Assembly: GCF_007565055.1 (NCBI RefSeq)
Contig: NC_044557.1
Span: 137,125,493-137,189,492, forward strand
DNA from: Rhinopithecus roxellana
Taxonomy: Eukaryota; Chordata; Mammalia; Primates; Cercopithecidae
Direction: 5' to 3'
DNA length: 64,000 nucleotides
Both the position numbers and the translations under genes were made by a program. This document shows positions 12,398 to 24,639 of the stretch, one piece after another. The first letter of the stretch is position 1. Each line of letters begins with the position of its first letter. The notes under the pieces were generated by a model. It ran no database searches, was not told where the DNA came from, and saw only the letters and a list, made by a program, of their open reading frames with translations.

Positions 12398-12440
12398 ACA
12401 GAAAAGAAAAGAAAAAAGAAAAGAAAGAAAGAAAGAAAAG
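12094..12440 (+). repeat. 5'-truncated AluJ with a long compound tail
   Basis: Starts at the gttcaagaccagcctggg position, so roughly the first 60 bases are missing. The tail (12301-12440) runs from about 26 A through AAAAG units and a GA tract to AAAG units, about 140 bp of pure purine except for three C. ORFs on both strands here are low-complexity artefacts. Confidence 0.88.
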
Positions 12441-12784
12441 GTGCTCTCTCAGGAGCCTTTGCCCTGTGGGTGTGTGCCTCAGGGAAGTAAGCATCAGTAC
12501 CATTTAACAATTAGAAAAAGACCTTCCTTCCTTGGGGTTGCTCTGCTCCCCTCCAGGACTTTGCCATCTGAGGACCAGCCTAGATTTCAGTTCCCAGGTC
12601 TCCCCTTGGCTGGGAGCCACTGTGTGGGGCAGACCCTGCCCAACTGTGGCCCTGGATTACACAGCAAGCAACTGGAATTACTCTGATTCCCTGGATGCTG
12701 TGAAAATCATTCACCTCAAGTGATGCGTATGCTCTCTGAGGTGTGCTTCAGGAGGGGTGTTGGCTTACCTGGGAACAATCAGAA
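12441..12784. other. No recognisable feature
   Basis: GC-richer than its neighbours. Overlapping short ORFs show no known family. Confidence 0.4.
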
Positions 12785-13230
12785 GCTGAGCAAGCATTTG
12801 CTGAGCCTACTGTGTGCACTGACTCTGCCAGATGGCGTGGGGGGTGTAGGGGGGAAGTGCACAGTCCTTGGCATCAGGGCACACAGTCTAGCTGGAAAAC
12901 TGAAACAGCACTCAGCAGTGTGATGTGATTTGGAAGTCAGGTTCTGAACACACAATCACTTGGATTTTGTCTTTCTTGCTTTATAAAAAAAGGAGATTGG
13001 GTAAGAAGAGTTTGAATGTGCCTATCTGAGGTCACAGGTTTCTTATCTCCAGTCTACAAAGAGCGACTGGCAATATGTTATAACTGGTGCTTACTATGGA
13101 GAATCAACAAGAGCAGTTGTTAGGTGCAAATGGCTGGGGAGGCTTCTTAGAGGAAGAGCTTGACTGCATATGACATAGTATTAAATCCTCAGGGAAGAAT
13201 GGGCAAGTAATCCAGTACTGGGATACGGTA
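12785..13230 (-). repeat. L2 LINE relic
   Basis: gcatttgctgagcctactgt, then acacagtctagctgg and gggaggcttcttagaggaag follow the reverse complement of the L2 3' end in order. Confidence 0.6.
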
Positions 13231-14345
13231 TAAGTCAAAACACAAAGATAGGAATTGCTGCAAGATGTGTGGGGAATAGTGCAAAGTCCAGGATAATTGA
13301 AACAAGGTGTTGAGTTGGGTTACCAAGGGCCAGACAGGTAGGCAAGCCTGGACTAGGGTTCATCATTCCATCCTTTCGACTGATCACAGGCATGTAATGG
13401 CTGAGTGAGTAGTCAGGGGTGAGCTGGATCTGTGGCTGTGGATCAGCTTTTTTCACTGTGTAATGTTCAGGGACTGAATCTAGGATCCAGGCCAACATTA
13501 TACCGTGCTCTAAGCAACCAATGAAACAATTAACCGGCTCAGATATACACATATACACACTCATACAGAGGCACAGACCCCAAGAGGGAAATAATCCTGA
13601 TATGTAATCTCAGGCCTGGGTTATGTTCTTCATCTTCAAAGAGAATCCAATGGGGTGAAGTATTAGAAATCGGGAGTTTTCCAGAAGAAGAGTGTCAAAA
13701 TATTGACTCCGGCAGAATTGTAGCCTAGAGAGAAATGCACTCCACAAACAACAAAGCAATTTACAAAGTGGCTTGAAGTCCGTCAGGAGGGAAAGCAGAA
13801 TTTGGGAGGTGAGCCAAGGAGCTTGCATTTCTGTAATGCTTGTTCTGGTGCCAGTGATAAACATTAGTGCACCCTTCAGACCTCTGCCCGCTGGAGAGGT
13901 ATCTAAGTGGCTACAGTGCTCTTTAAACATAAATAATCTTCATCTTCAAATGCACAGTAGACAGTGGGAACAAGATTAGGGGAACTTTTATTTTAAGCCC
14001 TTTATGGAAACTTCCAAAGGAACAAACTTCAGTGTACCGTGGAAGTGACACCTCAAGTAGTTGTCTCTGGAGACCTGGGCATATCTCTGGGCAGTTTACC
14101 AGGCTGGACTTGCTCTTTTCCCATAGTAGTGTCCTCCTCTAAACCACAGAAGAATCTTTTGAAGCAAGAGATTTCACCCAGATTCAAAGGTGAAGAAAGG
14201 GCTGGTAGTTCAAACGAACCTAACAATGAAACATGACAGTAACCTTCATCTGCCTCATATGTCTTCCTCAAGATGTTTTTAACTTTGGTGGAGAAAAAGG
14301 TTGCAATCATCACTTAACTAATACACACATATATGTGTATATTAG
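13231..14345. other. Unique sequence
   Basis: The 109- and 106-codon minus-strand ORFs here have no recognised homology and no exon signals that I can see. Confidence 0.45.
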
Positions 14346-14642
14346 TTTTGAGACAGGGTCTCTCTCGTGCCCAGGCGAGAGTCCAGTGATATGATCACAG
14401 CTCAGCTCACTGCAGCCTCCATCTCCCTGGCTCAAGGGATCCTCCCACATCAGTCTCCCGAGTAGCTGGGACTACAGGTGCACGTCACCACGCCCCTCTA
14501 ATTTTTGGATTTTTGGATTTTTTGTAGAGATGCGGTTTCCCTACATTGCCCAGGCTGGTCTCAAACTGAACTCAAGCAATCCATCCACCTAGACCTCCCA
14601 AAGTGTTGGGATTACAGGCATGAGCCACTGCATCTGGCCCGG
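14346..14642 (-). repeat. AluJ
   Basis: Both arms present. The tail is reduced to gttttgagac. Diverged J-type sequence, with a small ggattttt duplication near 14505. Confidence 0.88.
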
Positions 14643-16290
14643 CCAATATTTTCTTAAACTAACTTCCACTGCCTAAGTTGGTGATGGCCAATTTCTATTC
14701 AAATGGAAATATAGATATTCTCTTTAATTAGAAATATCTTTGCCCTAAATGAGGAAAATACCGAAATGTGTAAAATCTGAGCCTTTCCTGGTGATATGTG
14801 TATTAAACTATGAGTAGTGTTTGGATACTATTTGGCTCTTTGTTCTAATTAGATTCAGCAGGCTAAGAAGGAGAGAGCAAGGAAGGCCAAAGAAGGGGTT
14901 GAGAGAGAAGGGAAATAAATCTTGAAGACAGAGAGGGAGACAGCCAGGGAGAAAAGGGGAGCAGCTGATCTTTGCTGCAGTCACATCATTCTACACTTAA
15001 GTTACATTCTTGCATGGACTCAAGGTCTAGTTGAAAAATACTGCACTTCAATAAGGGGGCTTTGGAGGCCAAACTGTGGATTCATAATATCGCTATATGC
15101 ATATTTCGATCTTCTACTCACTTGGAATAAAAGCAGATGCTTAGAAATTATCCAGAGGTGAGAAGTGCTTTCAATTAAGCATTACGAAAAGGCCACTTAG
15201 GGAGATAATATTATGCAAAATATATACTGTAAACTCTTTAGTGTGGGCAAATGGGAGGCAACATCACACATGTGTATGAGTTTTCCCAGGCTAACATTTC
15301 CAACCTGATTTGGGGTACATTTTTTCCCCTCTGGTTTCCTTTTCCTCAGTTTCTGGTTTTCCATCCCCCTTACACCTTTTTTGTGTGTTTGGTATTCTAG
15401 ATCAAGTTCAAAGGTAGACTATAAAAAGAAGATCTTAAAACTAGTATTTCAGTAAGAGTCTCTGAATGTAGCGGAGAAAACATATGAAAAGCCTTTCCTT
15501 TCCTTCTCTGCATCCTGCATCCAAGTCCTCTAAATGGCAAAGTAACACCGTAGAAACATTTTCAGGGCTTTCAACAGGGCCAAAGCATGCTGGTTGAGAA
15601 CGTTGCTTTTGTGGTGACCTCCCAGTTGGAGAGGTATTCTTCCATGGAGATCCTGCTGTGCTGTTAGGACACAAGAGGCATTAACACGCTGCTCACTATC
15701 TTTCAGGGGCCAATTAGCCAGTTTGGTATATCCAGACCCTGGGGTCCTTTCATTTCCCCTCTTACCAGCTTGCCTTTTGGTCATTTACCATGCTTCATTA
15801 AGAGAGGGGAAAACTCAGATGTGCCCATTTGGCTCACATTCAGAGCTCAGATTGAAGCTTTCTTGGGGGTGGCAAATGAAGCCATTGAAGGAAGATGTGG
15901 GGACTATCCATGGATTAGGATTATGTAATTCAGTGGTTTTTCAATTCTTTTTAACTAGGAAGATCTCTTTTACAGGTAAAACACTCGTGCACTCCAACAT
16001 AACCATAGTCACACTGCTAGTATCTGTTGAGTAAAGCAATGATGTGCACATATGAAAGGTTGTTCATCTTGTCTTCTTAGTCCTCACTCTGTTCCTCTGC
16101 CAATTTCTCTTGGGAAGGCATCTTTCCTAGAGCATCAATACTCTGAATTTCTTGTGGTAATGAAAGTTGACAGGAGGAGTCTATCTATTGTCTGTTGGAA
16201 ACCATTCCTGACACACATAGATTGTTGAGATGTTTGGGAATAATGAATGCTAAACATCAAAGGAAAAGAAAAAAAATATCTCCCCACCAG
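14643..16290. other. Unique sequence
   Basis: About 1.6 kb with no repeat that I can name. A purine-rich stretch lies at 14868-14955. Confidence 0.45.
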
Positions 16291-16591
16291 TTTTGTTTTT
16301 TTTTCCTCCGTGGAGACAGGGTCTCTCTCTGTTGCCCAGGCTGGGGTGCAGTGGCATGACCACAGCTCACTGCAGCCTTGACCTCCCGGGCTCAATGGAT
16401 CTTCCCAACTCAGTTTCCCAAGTAGTTGGGACTACAAGTGCATGCCACCACATCTGTAATTTTTGTATTTTCTGTAGAGACAGAGTTTTGCCATTTGCTC
16501 AGGCTGATCTTGAACTCCTGGGCTCAAGCGATTCTCCTACCTCGGCCTGCCAAAATGCTGGGATTACAGGTGTGAGCCATTGTGCCTGGTC
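16291..16591 (-). repeat. AluJ
   Basis: Complete dimer with J-type diagnostic tcactgcagccttgacctcc and a degenerate T-rich head. Confidence 0.88.
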
Positions 16592-16772
16592 TCCCCAGTA
16601 GGTTTATATAGGTGTTGCCATTGGAGAAAGCTTATATTTTCTTGCTTAGTGATGATTCAATGTGTGTGTAAATCAGAAGGAATTGAAATCAACTATGAGA
16701 GTGCCCGAAGTTATGGAAAATATGACTTTAACATTTTTAGCAATTTTTTAAAACCAGTTTAGTGAGTAGGAC

Positions 16773-17418
16773 TGATATGGCATGATGCTGTGTCCCAAAT
16801 CTCATGTCAAATTGTAATCCCCACATGTTAGAGGAGGGACCTGGTGGGATGTGATTGAATCATGGGGGTGGATTTCCCCCTTGTTGTTCTCGCGATGGTG
16901 AGTGAGTTCTCATGAGATCTGGTTGTTTAAAAGTGTATAGCACTTTGGGAGGCCAAGGCAGGTGGATCACTTGAGGTCAGGAGTTCAAGACCACCCTGGC
17001 CAACATGATGAAAACCCATCTCTACTAAAAATACAAAAATTAGCTGGGCGTAGTGGTGCATGCCTGTAATCCCAGCTACTCAGGAGGCTGAGGCAGGAAA
17101 ATCACTTGAACCCAGGAATTGGAGGCTGAAGTGAGCAGAGATCACACCATTGCCCTTCAGACTGGGTGACAAGAGCGAGACTCTGTCTCAAAAAAAAAAA
17201 AAAAAAAAGTGTGTAGTCTTTCACTGTTTCTGTCTCTCCTGCCACCACGTGAAGACGTGCTTCCCCCTCACCTTCTGCCATGATTGTAAGTTTCCCGAGG
17301 CCTCCTCAGCCATGCCTTCTGTATAGCCTGTGAAACTGAGTCAATTAAAGCTTTTTTCTTTGTAAATGTCCAGTCTCAGGTAGTTTTGTACAGCCATGTG
17401 AGAATAAATTAATACAGA
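16773..17418 (+). repeat. MaLR LTR (THE1/MST type), split by an Alu
   Basis: tgatatgg start, ctgtgtcccaaatctcatgt, tgattgaatcatgggggtgg, gccatgattgtaagtttccc and a final aataaattaatacag match a solitary ERVL-MaLR LTR. No internal retroviral region is present. Confidence 0.85.
16941..17208 (+). repeat. 5'-truncated AluS inside the LTR
   Basis: Begins at cactttgggaggcc, so about 35 bases of the 5' end are missing. Flanks aagtgtatag (16931-16940) and aagtgtgtag (17207-17216) are a target-site duplication. Confidence 0.88.
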
Positions 17419-18079
17419 GACCTAGGGTTAGAATTTTAGAGTACAAGGAAAGGGCCTGTTAACAATAGGAACAGTTATAAAGACTTGCACAATACTAACA
17501 GAACACATTTTCTTCTTTTTTTCTAAATTGTGGTCTGTATTTGTTGTTTCTCTTTGTCACTGTTGTACTAAAAATTGTCACCAGTATGTGGGTTCCACTT
17601 TCTTTCAAGAGATAACTTTGTTTTCCTTATCATCAAGAAAATTGAGGTCATCAGTTGTGAACAACATCAGGTTACTAGCAACATCTGCATTCTGAGGGCC
17701 AAAAGAGCTGCTCTCTGTCTTTCCATATATTCTTGGACAATCTCATTCTCTTCCTATTTGTTGATGACTCCATAATTGGTATCTCTTGACTGGCCGTCTC
17801 TCTTAAGTTTAGACTCATATATGCACCTGCCCTGGGGTTGTGTGCGTGTGCAGGTCACAGGCACCTCATACCCACTATTTCCTCTGTAACCTGCTCCTCT
17901 TAGGAAATTCCTCATCTGGGGGAACCACCATTCCTTCAAGCACCCAAGGTAGGAACCTAGTGTGAAGCTTGACTTCTCCCTTTCCTGTGCTTCACACACT
18001 CAACTAATCTCTAGACACTAATTATTTTGCTTTCTAAATATTTTTCAAACCTATTCCCTACTGTTTAGCTATACTTCCT
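17419..18079. other. No recognisable feature
   Basis: Unique sequence downstream of the LTR. Nothing identified. Confidence 0.45.
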
Positions 18080-18840
18080 TCAGGCTATCATAATCTTTCT
18101 CTTAGATACTTACAGTGACTTTTAAGGACCCTCCATTGCCTAAAAATCAGATCTCTGCCTGTCAGTATGATATTTAAGATTTTTCATGATCTTCCCTTTC
18201 CATTTTTTTCTTTTTATTTTTTTGAGACAGGATCTCACTCTGTTGTTCAGGCTGGAGTGCAGTGGTGCAATCATAGTTCACCGCAGCCTCGAACTCTGGG
18301 GCTCAAGTGATCCTCTCTCCTCAACCTCCAGAGTGCCTGGGACTACAGGCATGCAGCATTATGCCTGGCTACCTTTTTAATTGTTTTATAGAGATGGGGT
18401 CTTGTTATGTTGCCCAGGCTGGTCTCGAACTCCTGGCCTAAAGTGATCCTCCCACTTCAGCCTCCCAAAGTGCTGGGATTAGAAGCATGAGCCACCACTC
18501 TTGGTCTCCTTTCTACCTTTATCTGCCACTCTCCTCTCACTTTACCAAATTGCACACACCAAGAGATTGCTTTTATTCTTTCCACTTAAAAATCTCCTCC
18601 CTACATTTCTTCATCTCATTGACTCTCACCCACCTTTCCTGAATCTCATGGCCAAGCTAAACATGCCCCTCTTCTGTGATCCTATTATAGTTTTGGGCAT
18701 ATTTGTTTCTTATCAGCTGTATGTTATAGTATATTGTAATTATCTGTTAATTCATATTCCCTCTCACACCTCTTCCCTCACTTTGACCATTCTAGGCAAG
18801 AAGGAAGACGGTTGCTTATACTATGCCAACATTTTGTTGT
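18080..18840 (+). repeat. L2 LINE relic, split by an Alu
   Basis: Pieces such as aaggaccctccattgcctaa, then after the Alu cccacctttcctgaatctca and a run ending in a tgtattatagttat-like stretch follow L2 3' order. Strongly diverged. Confidence 0.5.
18204..18506 (-). repeat. AluJ
   Basis: Complete inverted Alu with T-rich head and gagccaccactcttggtc end. Confidence 0.88.
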
Positions 18841-18939
18841 TCTTGTTTTTGGTTCTAGAACAAATGCTGGAAATTCTTTGACATAACTTCCTTCGAGTTC
18901 AGCTTTATTTTTTCCACCCCTTATGTTAAGGCAGGAGTA

Positions 18940-19370
18940 TCACTTGCTTATAACCAACAGAATGTAGCTGTGTGATTTCTAAGGTTAGGTCGAAGACGTG
19001 ATGCCACTTTTTCTTGTTCTCTGGGACATTTGTTTTGGGGGCCCGTTCTAAGAGGTCTGACTGCCCTGAGGTGGCCACACTGTGAGGAAGCCCAGGCTAT
19101 AGGAAGAGGCCAGGTGTAGGTGCTCCGTTGAGGCCCCACTGAGGTGTCTGCATCAACCAGCAGTCACTAAAGACACCTCTATGTGATTCTGGCCTCTAGC
19201 TCTCTTGCAACCCTAGCCTTTGAAACTCTCCTGGCCAATATCCCGGACATTGTAGCAGAGGCACTCTGTGCCCATCCCAACTCTGACCCACAGAAGCTGT
19301 GAGCACAATAAGTGGTTGTTTTACACCACTAGGTTTTGAGGTGGTTTTGCAGCAATAGTAAAAAATGCAC
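18940..19370 (+). repeat. MLT1-type MaLR LTR
   Basis: aatgtagctgtgtgatttct, ttgttctctgggacattt and the end gacccacagaagctgtgagc ... gttttgcagcaatagtaa are characteristic of MLT1. The left edge is approximate. Confidence 0.75.
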
Positions 19371-19571
19371 AGCCGCAGCAGAAATCTGCTCATTAACCCT
19401 TTATTGGCTCTTCCTCTCACCCTCTCATTCTTCCTTGTGCCTCCTGGGAGCACATTCTAAATGAACTACCTCCACCTGAATCTTTGTCTCAGGGACTTTT
19501 ATTTAGGGAATCCATGTTAAGATACTGTACCACTCCTATCATCAGAAATTGTTTAGATAAATGCCAACTTT
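19371..19571. other. Short spacer, possible old repeat end
   Basis: cctcctgggagcacattcta and ctttgtctcaggga look like a common old repeat end, but I cannot name the family. Confidence 0.3.
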
Positions 19572-19905
19572 TTTAATTTTTTATTTATTTTTTATTTTTA
19601 ATTTTATTTTTATTTTATTTTTTGATAGAGAGCTCACTCTGTCACCGAGGCTGGAGTGCAGTGGCATGATCTCAGCTCACTACAACCTTGGCTCCCTGGG
19701 TTCAAGCGATTCTCTTGCCTCAGCCTCCCAGGTAGCTGGGATTAAAGGTGCCTGCCACCATGCCCAGCTAATTTTTTGTATTTTTAGTAGAAATGGGGTT
19801 TCACCATGTTGGCCAGGCTGGTCTTGAACTCCTGACCTCAACCAATTCACCCGTCTTGACCCCTCAAAATGCTGGGATTACAGGTGTTAGACACTGTGCC
19901 CAGCC
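19572..19905 (-). repeat. AluS with a (TTTTA)n head
   Basis: Inverted Alu whose tail became a TTTTA/TTTAT array (19572-19624). Confidence 0.9.
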
Positions 19906-20388
19906 ACAAACTATTAAGTGTGCTTTAAACAAGAACACTTTAAACAAGCTGTAGAAAAGGATAAAAACTTGAATCGGGGTGGTGGTCCTGAGACAACATA
20001 ATATTACAGAAGGCAATGGGGCCGACTTACAGAGTCCAGCAACACTTCCACCTAGAACTGAGAAGATTTTTAGAGGCTGTTTGCAATAATGGTGAATTAA
20101 AGGCAGGAAGGAATTGCATTAAATACATATTTTTATTTATGGAATAGTTTTCATTTGGAGGAAAATAACTTTGATTTTAAAAGTCAGAAAGCATGTCTTT
20201 TAAATATCTTACACTTCTTTTATTTTATAAGATTACCAGGTAACTGTTCAGGAGAGATTGATTTGACCAAAAGAAAATTAGGTATTAAGGTGTCAATGAC
20301 GATACCATTAGTGTAATGTAAAGTTATTAATGTTCCAACTTAGAGAGTGTTTTCCTTTTTTTTGGTAGATTCACTCATGTGGCAGTCT

Positions 20389-20391
<3 letters not shown>
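19906..20391. other. No recognisable feature
   Basis: AT-rich unique sequence before the (GA)n tract. Confidence 0.45.

Positions 20392-20443
<52 letters not shown>
20392..20443 (+). repeat. (GA)n microsatellite, about 26 pure units
   Basis: Uninterrupted ga units, likely length-polymorphic. Confidence 0.95.
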
Positions 20444-20446
<3 letters not shown>

Positions 20447-20576
20447 TCATCTGAAATAGAAGAATTTGATGCTCAGAAAGCATTTGAAAATGATGAGGTC
20501 ACAACAATTTATATCAATGCAGTTTCTCATCAGGTTCATAATAGAGATACCTACAAAGGTATAGTAAGAAAAATGC

Positions 20577-20596
20577 TTTTTTTTTTTTTTTTTTTT
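20577..20596 (+). repeat. Poly-T run (20 bases)
   Basis: Uninterrupted T run with no Alu attached. It directly precedes the L2 relic. Confidence 0.9.
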
Positions 20597-20599
20597 AAC

Positions 20600-20777
20600 C
20601 GTGACCACATTCCATCACCTGACACCCACTTGCATGAAATTGCTTCACTGATTTCTTTATCACATTTATCTAAGTTCCTATTTAAATATCTGGAGATAGT
20701 CTACAGAGTAGGGCTGTCACTCAGGATCTAGCAGAGGGTCTGAGACATATTTCTAATATTTGTTGAATGAATAAAGC
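20600..20777 (+). repeat. L2 3' end
   Basis: Ends with aatatttgttgaatgaat, the standard L2 terminus, preceded by a diverged cagagggtctgagacata. Confidence 0.7.
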
Positions 20778-21325
20778 AGTATCATAAGGCCAATGCACCC
20801 CATCACTGAGATCATAAATACTGTTCATTCTTGTTTTGTTGTCAGTAGAATGCCCCACCTAAAAGTGACCCTGGATTGCAAAACTGTAATGAGCAAAACC
20901 CAGACTGAGTGTCTCTCTTAGATATAGGCAGAAACAGATTCCTCTATTAACAAGAATGCCATCCTGTGCCCTCAACCACATTGTAAGGAGCTTCATCTAT
21001 TGCCCAGAAAGAAATAAGTTGCTTTTTATAAGTATTTAATGCATGGCCACTGAAAATATTAGAGACAAAAGGCAAAAATATTGCTGAAATGATGGCAAGA
21101 ATTCATTGTTTGGTTGGATGCCAAGTAAAAGTCAGTTCCAGTTGTTCCATTAGCAGCGAAAACTTCAGACACTGCCAGACATTACTATCTGCTTGTGCAA
21201 TTTGGCACAGTTGTTACTAGGTCAGAAGTACAATTGCAAAACTGGTACAGCCAACACTTTGCCAAGCAGTATCAACTATAGAAGACACAATACCTTTCAA
21301 AGAGTGGCATGCTATATCCAATTAC
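20778..21325. other. No recognisable feature
   Basis: Unique sequence between L2 and MIR relics. Confidence 0.45.
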
Positions 21326-21580
21326 AGTAGTTGTTAACAATTATTTAGGACTTCCAATGTACCAGGCAGCAATCTAAGTGCTTTATTTTTAGTGACTCAT
21401 TTAATTCTTGCAACAACCTCATGAGGCAGATGTATTCATATCATTTCCATTTTGCAGGTGAAGACACTGAGGCACAGAGAGGTTCAGTGTCCTGCCCGTA
21501 ATTCCCTACATTCTAGCACAGAACGGGGATCCAAATCCCACAGGTTTATCTCCAAGATCCATGCTTTCAATTGTCACATG
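21326..21580 (-). repeat. MIR SINE, nearly full length
   Basis: tgactcatttaattcttgca, acaacctcatgaggcagatg and gacactgaggcacagagagg match the inverted MIR consensus closely. Confidence 0.85.
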
Positions 21581-22340
21581 ATACTGTTTCCCATAACCAC
21601 TATGCTTAATTGTCCTAACACCTTGCAAATGCCTGTCTTTGAAGATATATGGAAAATATGATTGAACAAGTGCAAAAAATAGAACTGCTTTATCTTCTAG
21701 GCTGATTATCATAGACTTGAGGCTCACCATCGTGCTACAAGAATTACCTAACCAAACCATGTGGTATTTTACCAATAGTATAGCTGATCCCATAGTACTA
21801 CCCATGACTGCTCAAAGTTAGAAACATTTTCAGTTCTATATTCATTTTAATGGGATGTTGTTTATAGCGAGTCTAATAAATAACATGTAAATGATTAGCT
21901 GTAGTTTTACGGTTGCTTGAAACCATGCATCAGCTCTCTATAATCTTTAGTTACAAAACAAAGCGCAAGTCGTTTGGAACTGAAGCTCCAGGAAAGCAGG
22001 GACCTGGTTAGTCTCGGTCCGCAGTGTGCAGAGAAGCTGCCCTGTTGGTAAATGAACCACCTCCTTGTGACGTTGTCCAGCACTCCTTTGTTCCTGTTTC
22101 TTTGCTCCCTGTCTCTTCCCAGCCCCTTGCTCTATACCATTGACATCATATGTAATTGATAACACACTCTCTTACAGCAGCAGCTTCTGAACCTGCTGGT
22201 CCTATTGGAGACTTGGCTTTTCCCTTAGCACACCTCTTTCCCTGAAGCCTCATTTTGCTTCCATATTCTGTTAGGTTAGTTGCAGGAAGAAAACTTCTCT
22301 GACTCTGAGCTGTTTCCCAATCCTTATTCTCCCAACTCTT
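21581..22340. other. No confident feature
   Basis: gctccaggaaagcagggacc near 21990 weakly resembles L2. The rest is unassigned. Confidence 0.4.
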
Positions 22341-22939
22341 TTGAAGCGAGGCCATCAAGTTCACGTCAATTCAAGCCCCAGTTACTCCCCCTTATTTATT
22401 AGAGATTCTAGCCCTTTGTTCATATACTTCCCTTTAACTCCAACCTTGACAGCCTCACCACAGGAGGCAAAGTCTCTGCAGACACCCCCTACATGGTGTA
22501 ACCCTCCAATTCCAACACCATCACTGAGCAGCAGTCTGGATCTTTTTCTCCCTTGGGGTACTTCCTTCAGAAGTCCTCAACCTTGAAAACTCATTCTTTT
22601 CTCATCCTTCCATCCCGTGTCTCCCTCTCCGCAGCTGGGTGGAGTCAGTCTTTTACTCTTGAACATGCACTCTCCATTCCCTGGTATCTTGGCTTCTCAA
22701 CATCTTCTACCAGGAAAACCTCCACACAGAATTAAAGCTGCAATTCACCCTTTTTTCTCCCTTCCTGGGATGACTAATTACCACTGTAGAAACTCCCACA
22801 GCTTTGCAGATAGGAACCATTACCAATTGGAGCTTCCTAACCTCAGAGGGGCTATTTTACTCATCTTAGACTCCTCTCTTTCCATTCCTCAGTGATGCCT
22901 CTAAACTTTTCCCATTCATCTCAAACCCTGACTCATTTT
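22341..22939 (+). repeat. Possible L2 LINE internal relic
   Basis: CT-rich strand with ttagactcctctctttccat and cctcagaggggctattttac resembling the L2 stretch gagtcatccttgactcctcc. Short ORFs here are probably decayed LINE remains. Confidence 0.35.
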
Positions 22940-23248
22940 TTTTTTTTCTTTGAGACAAAGTCTTGCTCTTGTTGCCCAGGCTGGAGTGCAATGGCACAAT
23001 TTCGGCTCACTGCAACCTCTGTCTCCTGGGTTCAAGCGACTCTCCTGCCTCAGCCTCCCGAGTAGCTGAGATTACAGGTGACTGCCACCATGCCTGGCTA
23101 ATTTATTTTTTATTTGTTTTGTATTTTTAGTAGAGACAGGATTTCACCATGTTGACCAGGCTGGTCTCGAACTCCTGACCTAAGGTGATCCACCCGCCTC
23201 AGCCTCCCAAAATGCTGGGATTACAGGTGTGAACCACCACATCCAGCC
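22940..23248 (-). repeat. AluS, full length
   Basis: Perfect 15-bp target-site duplication accctgactcatttt at 22925-22939 and 23249-23263. Contains a small T-rich insertion in the middle linker. Confidence 0.93.
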
Positions 23249-23263
23249 ACCCTGACTCATTTT

Positions 23264-23739
23264 CAGCAGACTGTATTATCTCCATTGCATTAAGAGAGTT
23301 GAGACTATTGGTATCCTGTATCTCAGCTTCCAGGCACTCCTTGTCTCCACTGCCACCTTGATCCCATTTCCATCAGTCTCAGGGTGGTTCCTCCTCCTAG
23401 CCAAGACTCCCTTCACCTATGCCTTTCACCCAGTCTTCTGAATTAGTGATTCAACAATTTTCTTATTCCTTTTTCAGAGTTCCAAACTGTTTCTTCCTTT
23501 CTCTTTCTCTGTCTTTCTGTTTTCTCTTTTATAGCAATGTCTCCTCTGCTTAAATATATGCTTCAGTCTTTTCCATCCTGACTGAGAAACAACTCAGACC
23601 AAAATCCCAAGAACAACAATGAACAGAAAACCACAACATGCCATAAACCCATCCTTTCCCATCCTCAATTATCCCCATTGATCCTTCTTTTTCCTTTTCA
23701 GGAGAATGTCTCCATGTGACAAGTCTCCACCCAGGTTAC
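23264..23739. other. Pyrimidine-rich unassigned sequence
   Basis: Continues the CT-rich character of 22341-22939 and may be L2-derived. No clear match. Confidence 0.3.
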
Positions 23740-24065
23740 CACTTCCTTCACACAGTTGCCCATATCTCGTCTTTTCACCTGTCATCCACTCTTCCTGAAA
23801 TGTTTTTCCCTGCCAGAACCCTCCAGGATGGCTTGGGGTCGGGGGGGTGGTGGGCCTCTCCCTTGAAGTGCTTTGGGATATTTTGGCCACTTCCACCACT
23901 GAAGTCCCCTTGCTATATTCCATTACTGGACAATGAGACCCTTCAGGGCATGGAATGGATCATGTTCATTTTTGTGTCTCCATTGCCTGGCACAATTCCT
24001 GGCACATGGAATAAGATCAGTGCATGCCTGTTAAATAAATATTTCCTTGTAAAATTCTACCAAAT
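23740..24065 (+). repeat. L2 3' end
   Basis: gacaatgagacccttcaggg, tgtgtctccattgcctggca and aataaatatttccttg follow the L2 terminal consensus. A G-rich insert lies at about 23838-23850. Confidence 0.7.
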
Positions 24066-24374
24066 GTCTCTCCATTCATATTGCCTCTTTATTGTTTTCA
24101 TATAATTTGATTACTTTTTAACCAACATATTGCTGCCCCCTGATAGAACAATATTGTCCCCGTCTGCTCCACTAAGCTTCTGCAAAGACCTTGGAGACTT
24201 CCCTATAGATCAAAGAGTTCTCCTGGTTGAGGTCAGCTGGCCCACACAATATCATTTCTTCACTCCCATGCTGTTCTCCTATGACTTCTAGACTTCTGGA
24301 TGTCCTAGACTGATAAAATTTCCAAACTCTTATAGGCACAGGATTAGGTGGGTAATTTTTGTTATGGTAATTTT
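24066..24374. other. No recognisable feature
   Basis: Unique sequence left of a rearranged duplication. Confidence 0.45.
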
Positions 24375-24403
24375 GGGGATGATGTGGATTAAAGTAAGTA
24401 AAG
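24375..24403 (-). repeat. Inverted copy of 24678-24704
   Basis: The reverse complement reads cttactttaatccacatcat and closely matches cttactgtagtccacatcat just left of duplication copy 2. Confidence 0.6.
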
Positions 24404-24404
24404 T

Positions 24405-24581
24405 CATCACCCCAAACAAGCTTCTACTATCACCGTAGTTTCATAAGACTGAGGATATTTTAATAATACCAAAGCAAGAAGGACAATAATGATAAGGCTT
24501 TAAGTTGAATAAATTTAATACTACAAGAAAATTCAGTGCATTGCTCTGTAAGTCTACTGGGGTTCCCATAACAGAATGCCA
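24405..24581 (+). repeat. Local duplication, copy 1
   Basis: About 177 bp, from caccccaaacaagcttc to cataacagaatgcca, repeated at 24696-24875. The last ~30 bp equal the outer end of the LTR that follows copy 2. Confidence 0.85.
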
Positions 24582-24639
24582 GGATAGAAGAGACTTAAGC
24601 ATGTATTTAAGCAGAGGGGAAGTTGCTGTAAATGAGATA

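Noticed and set aside
12189..12510. Several 80-139-codon ORFs, lysine- or serine/leucine-rich
   Set aside because: They are translations of an Alu and its purine-rich tail; low-complexity artefacts.
13235..13930. Two minus-strand ORFs (109 and 106 codons) on the same strand as DLC1
   Set aside because: I looked for an exon with flanking AG and GT in frame and found none convincing. The peptides do not resemble DLC1 or any family I know.
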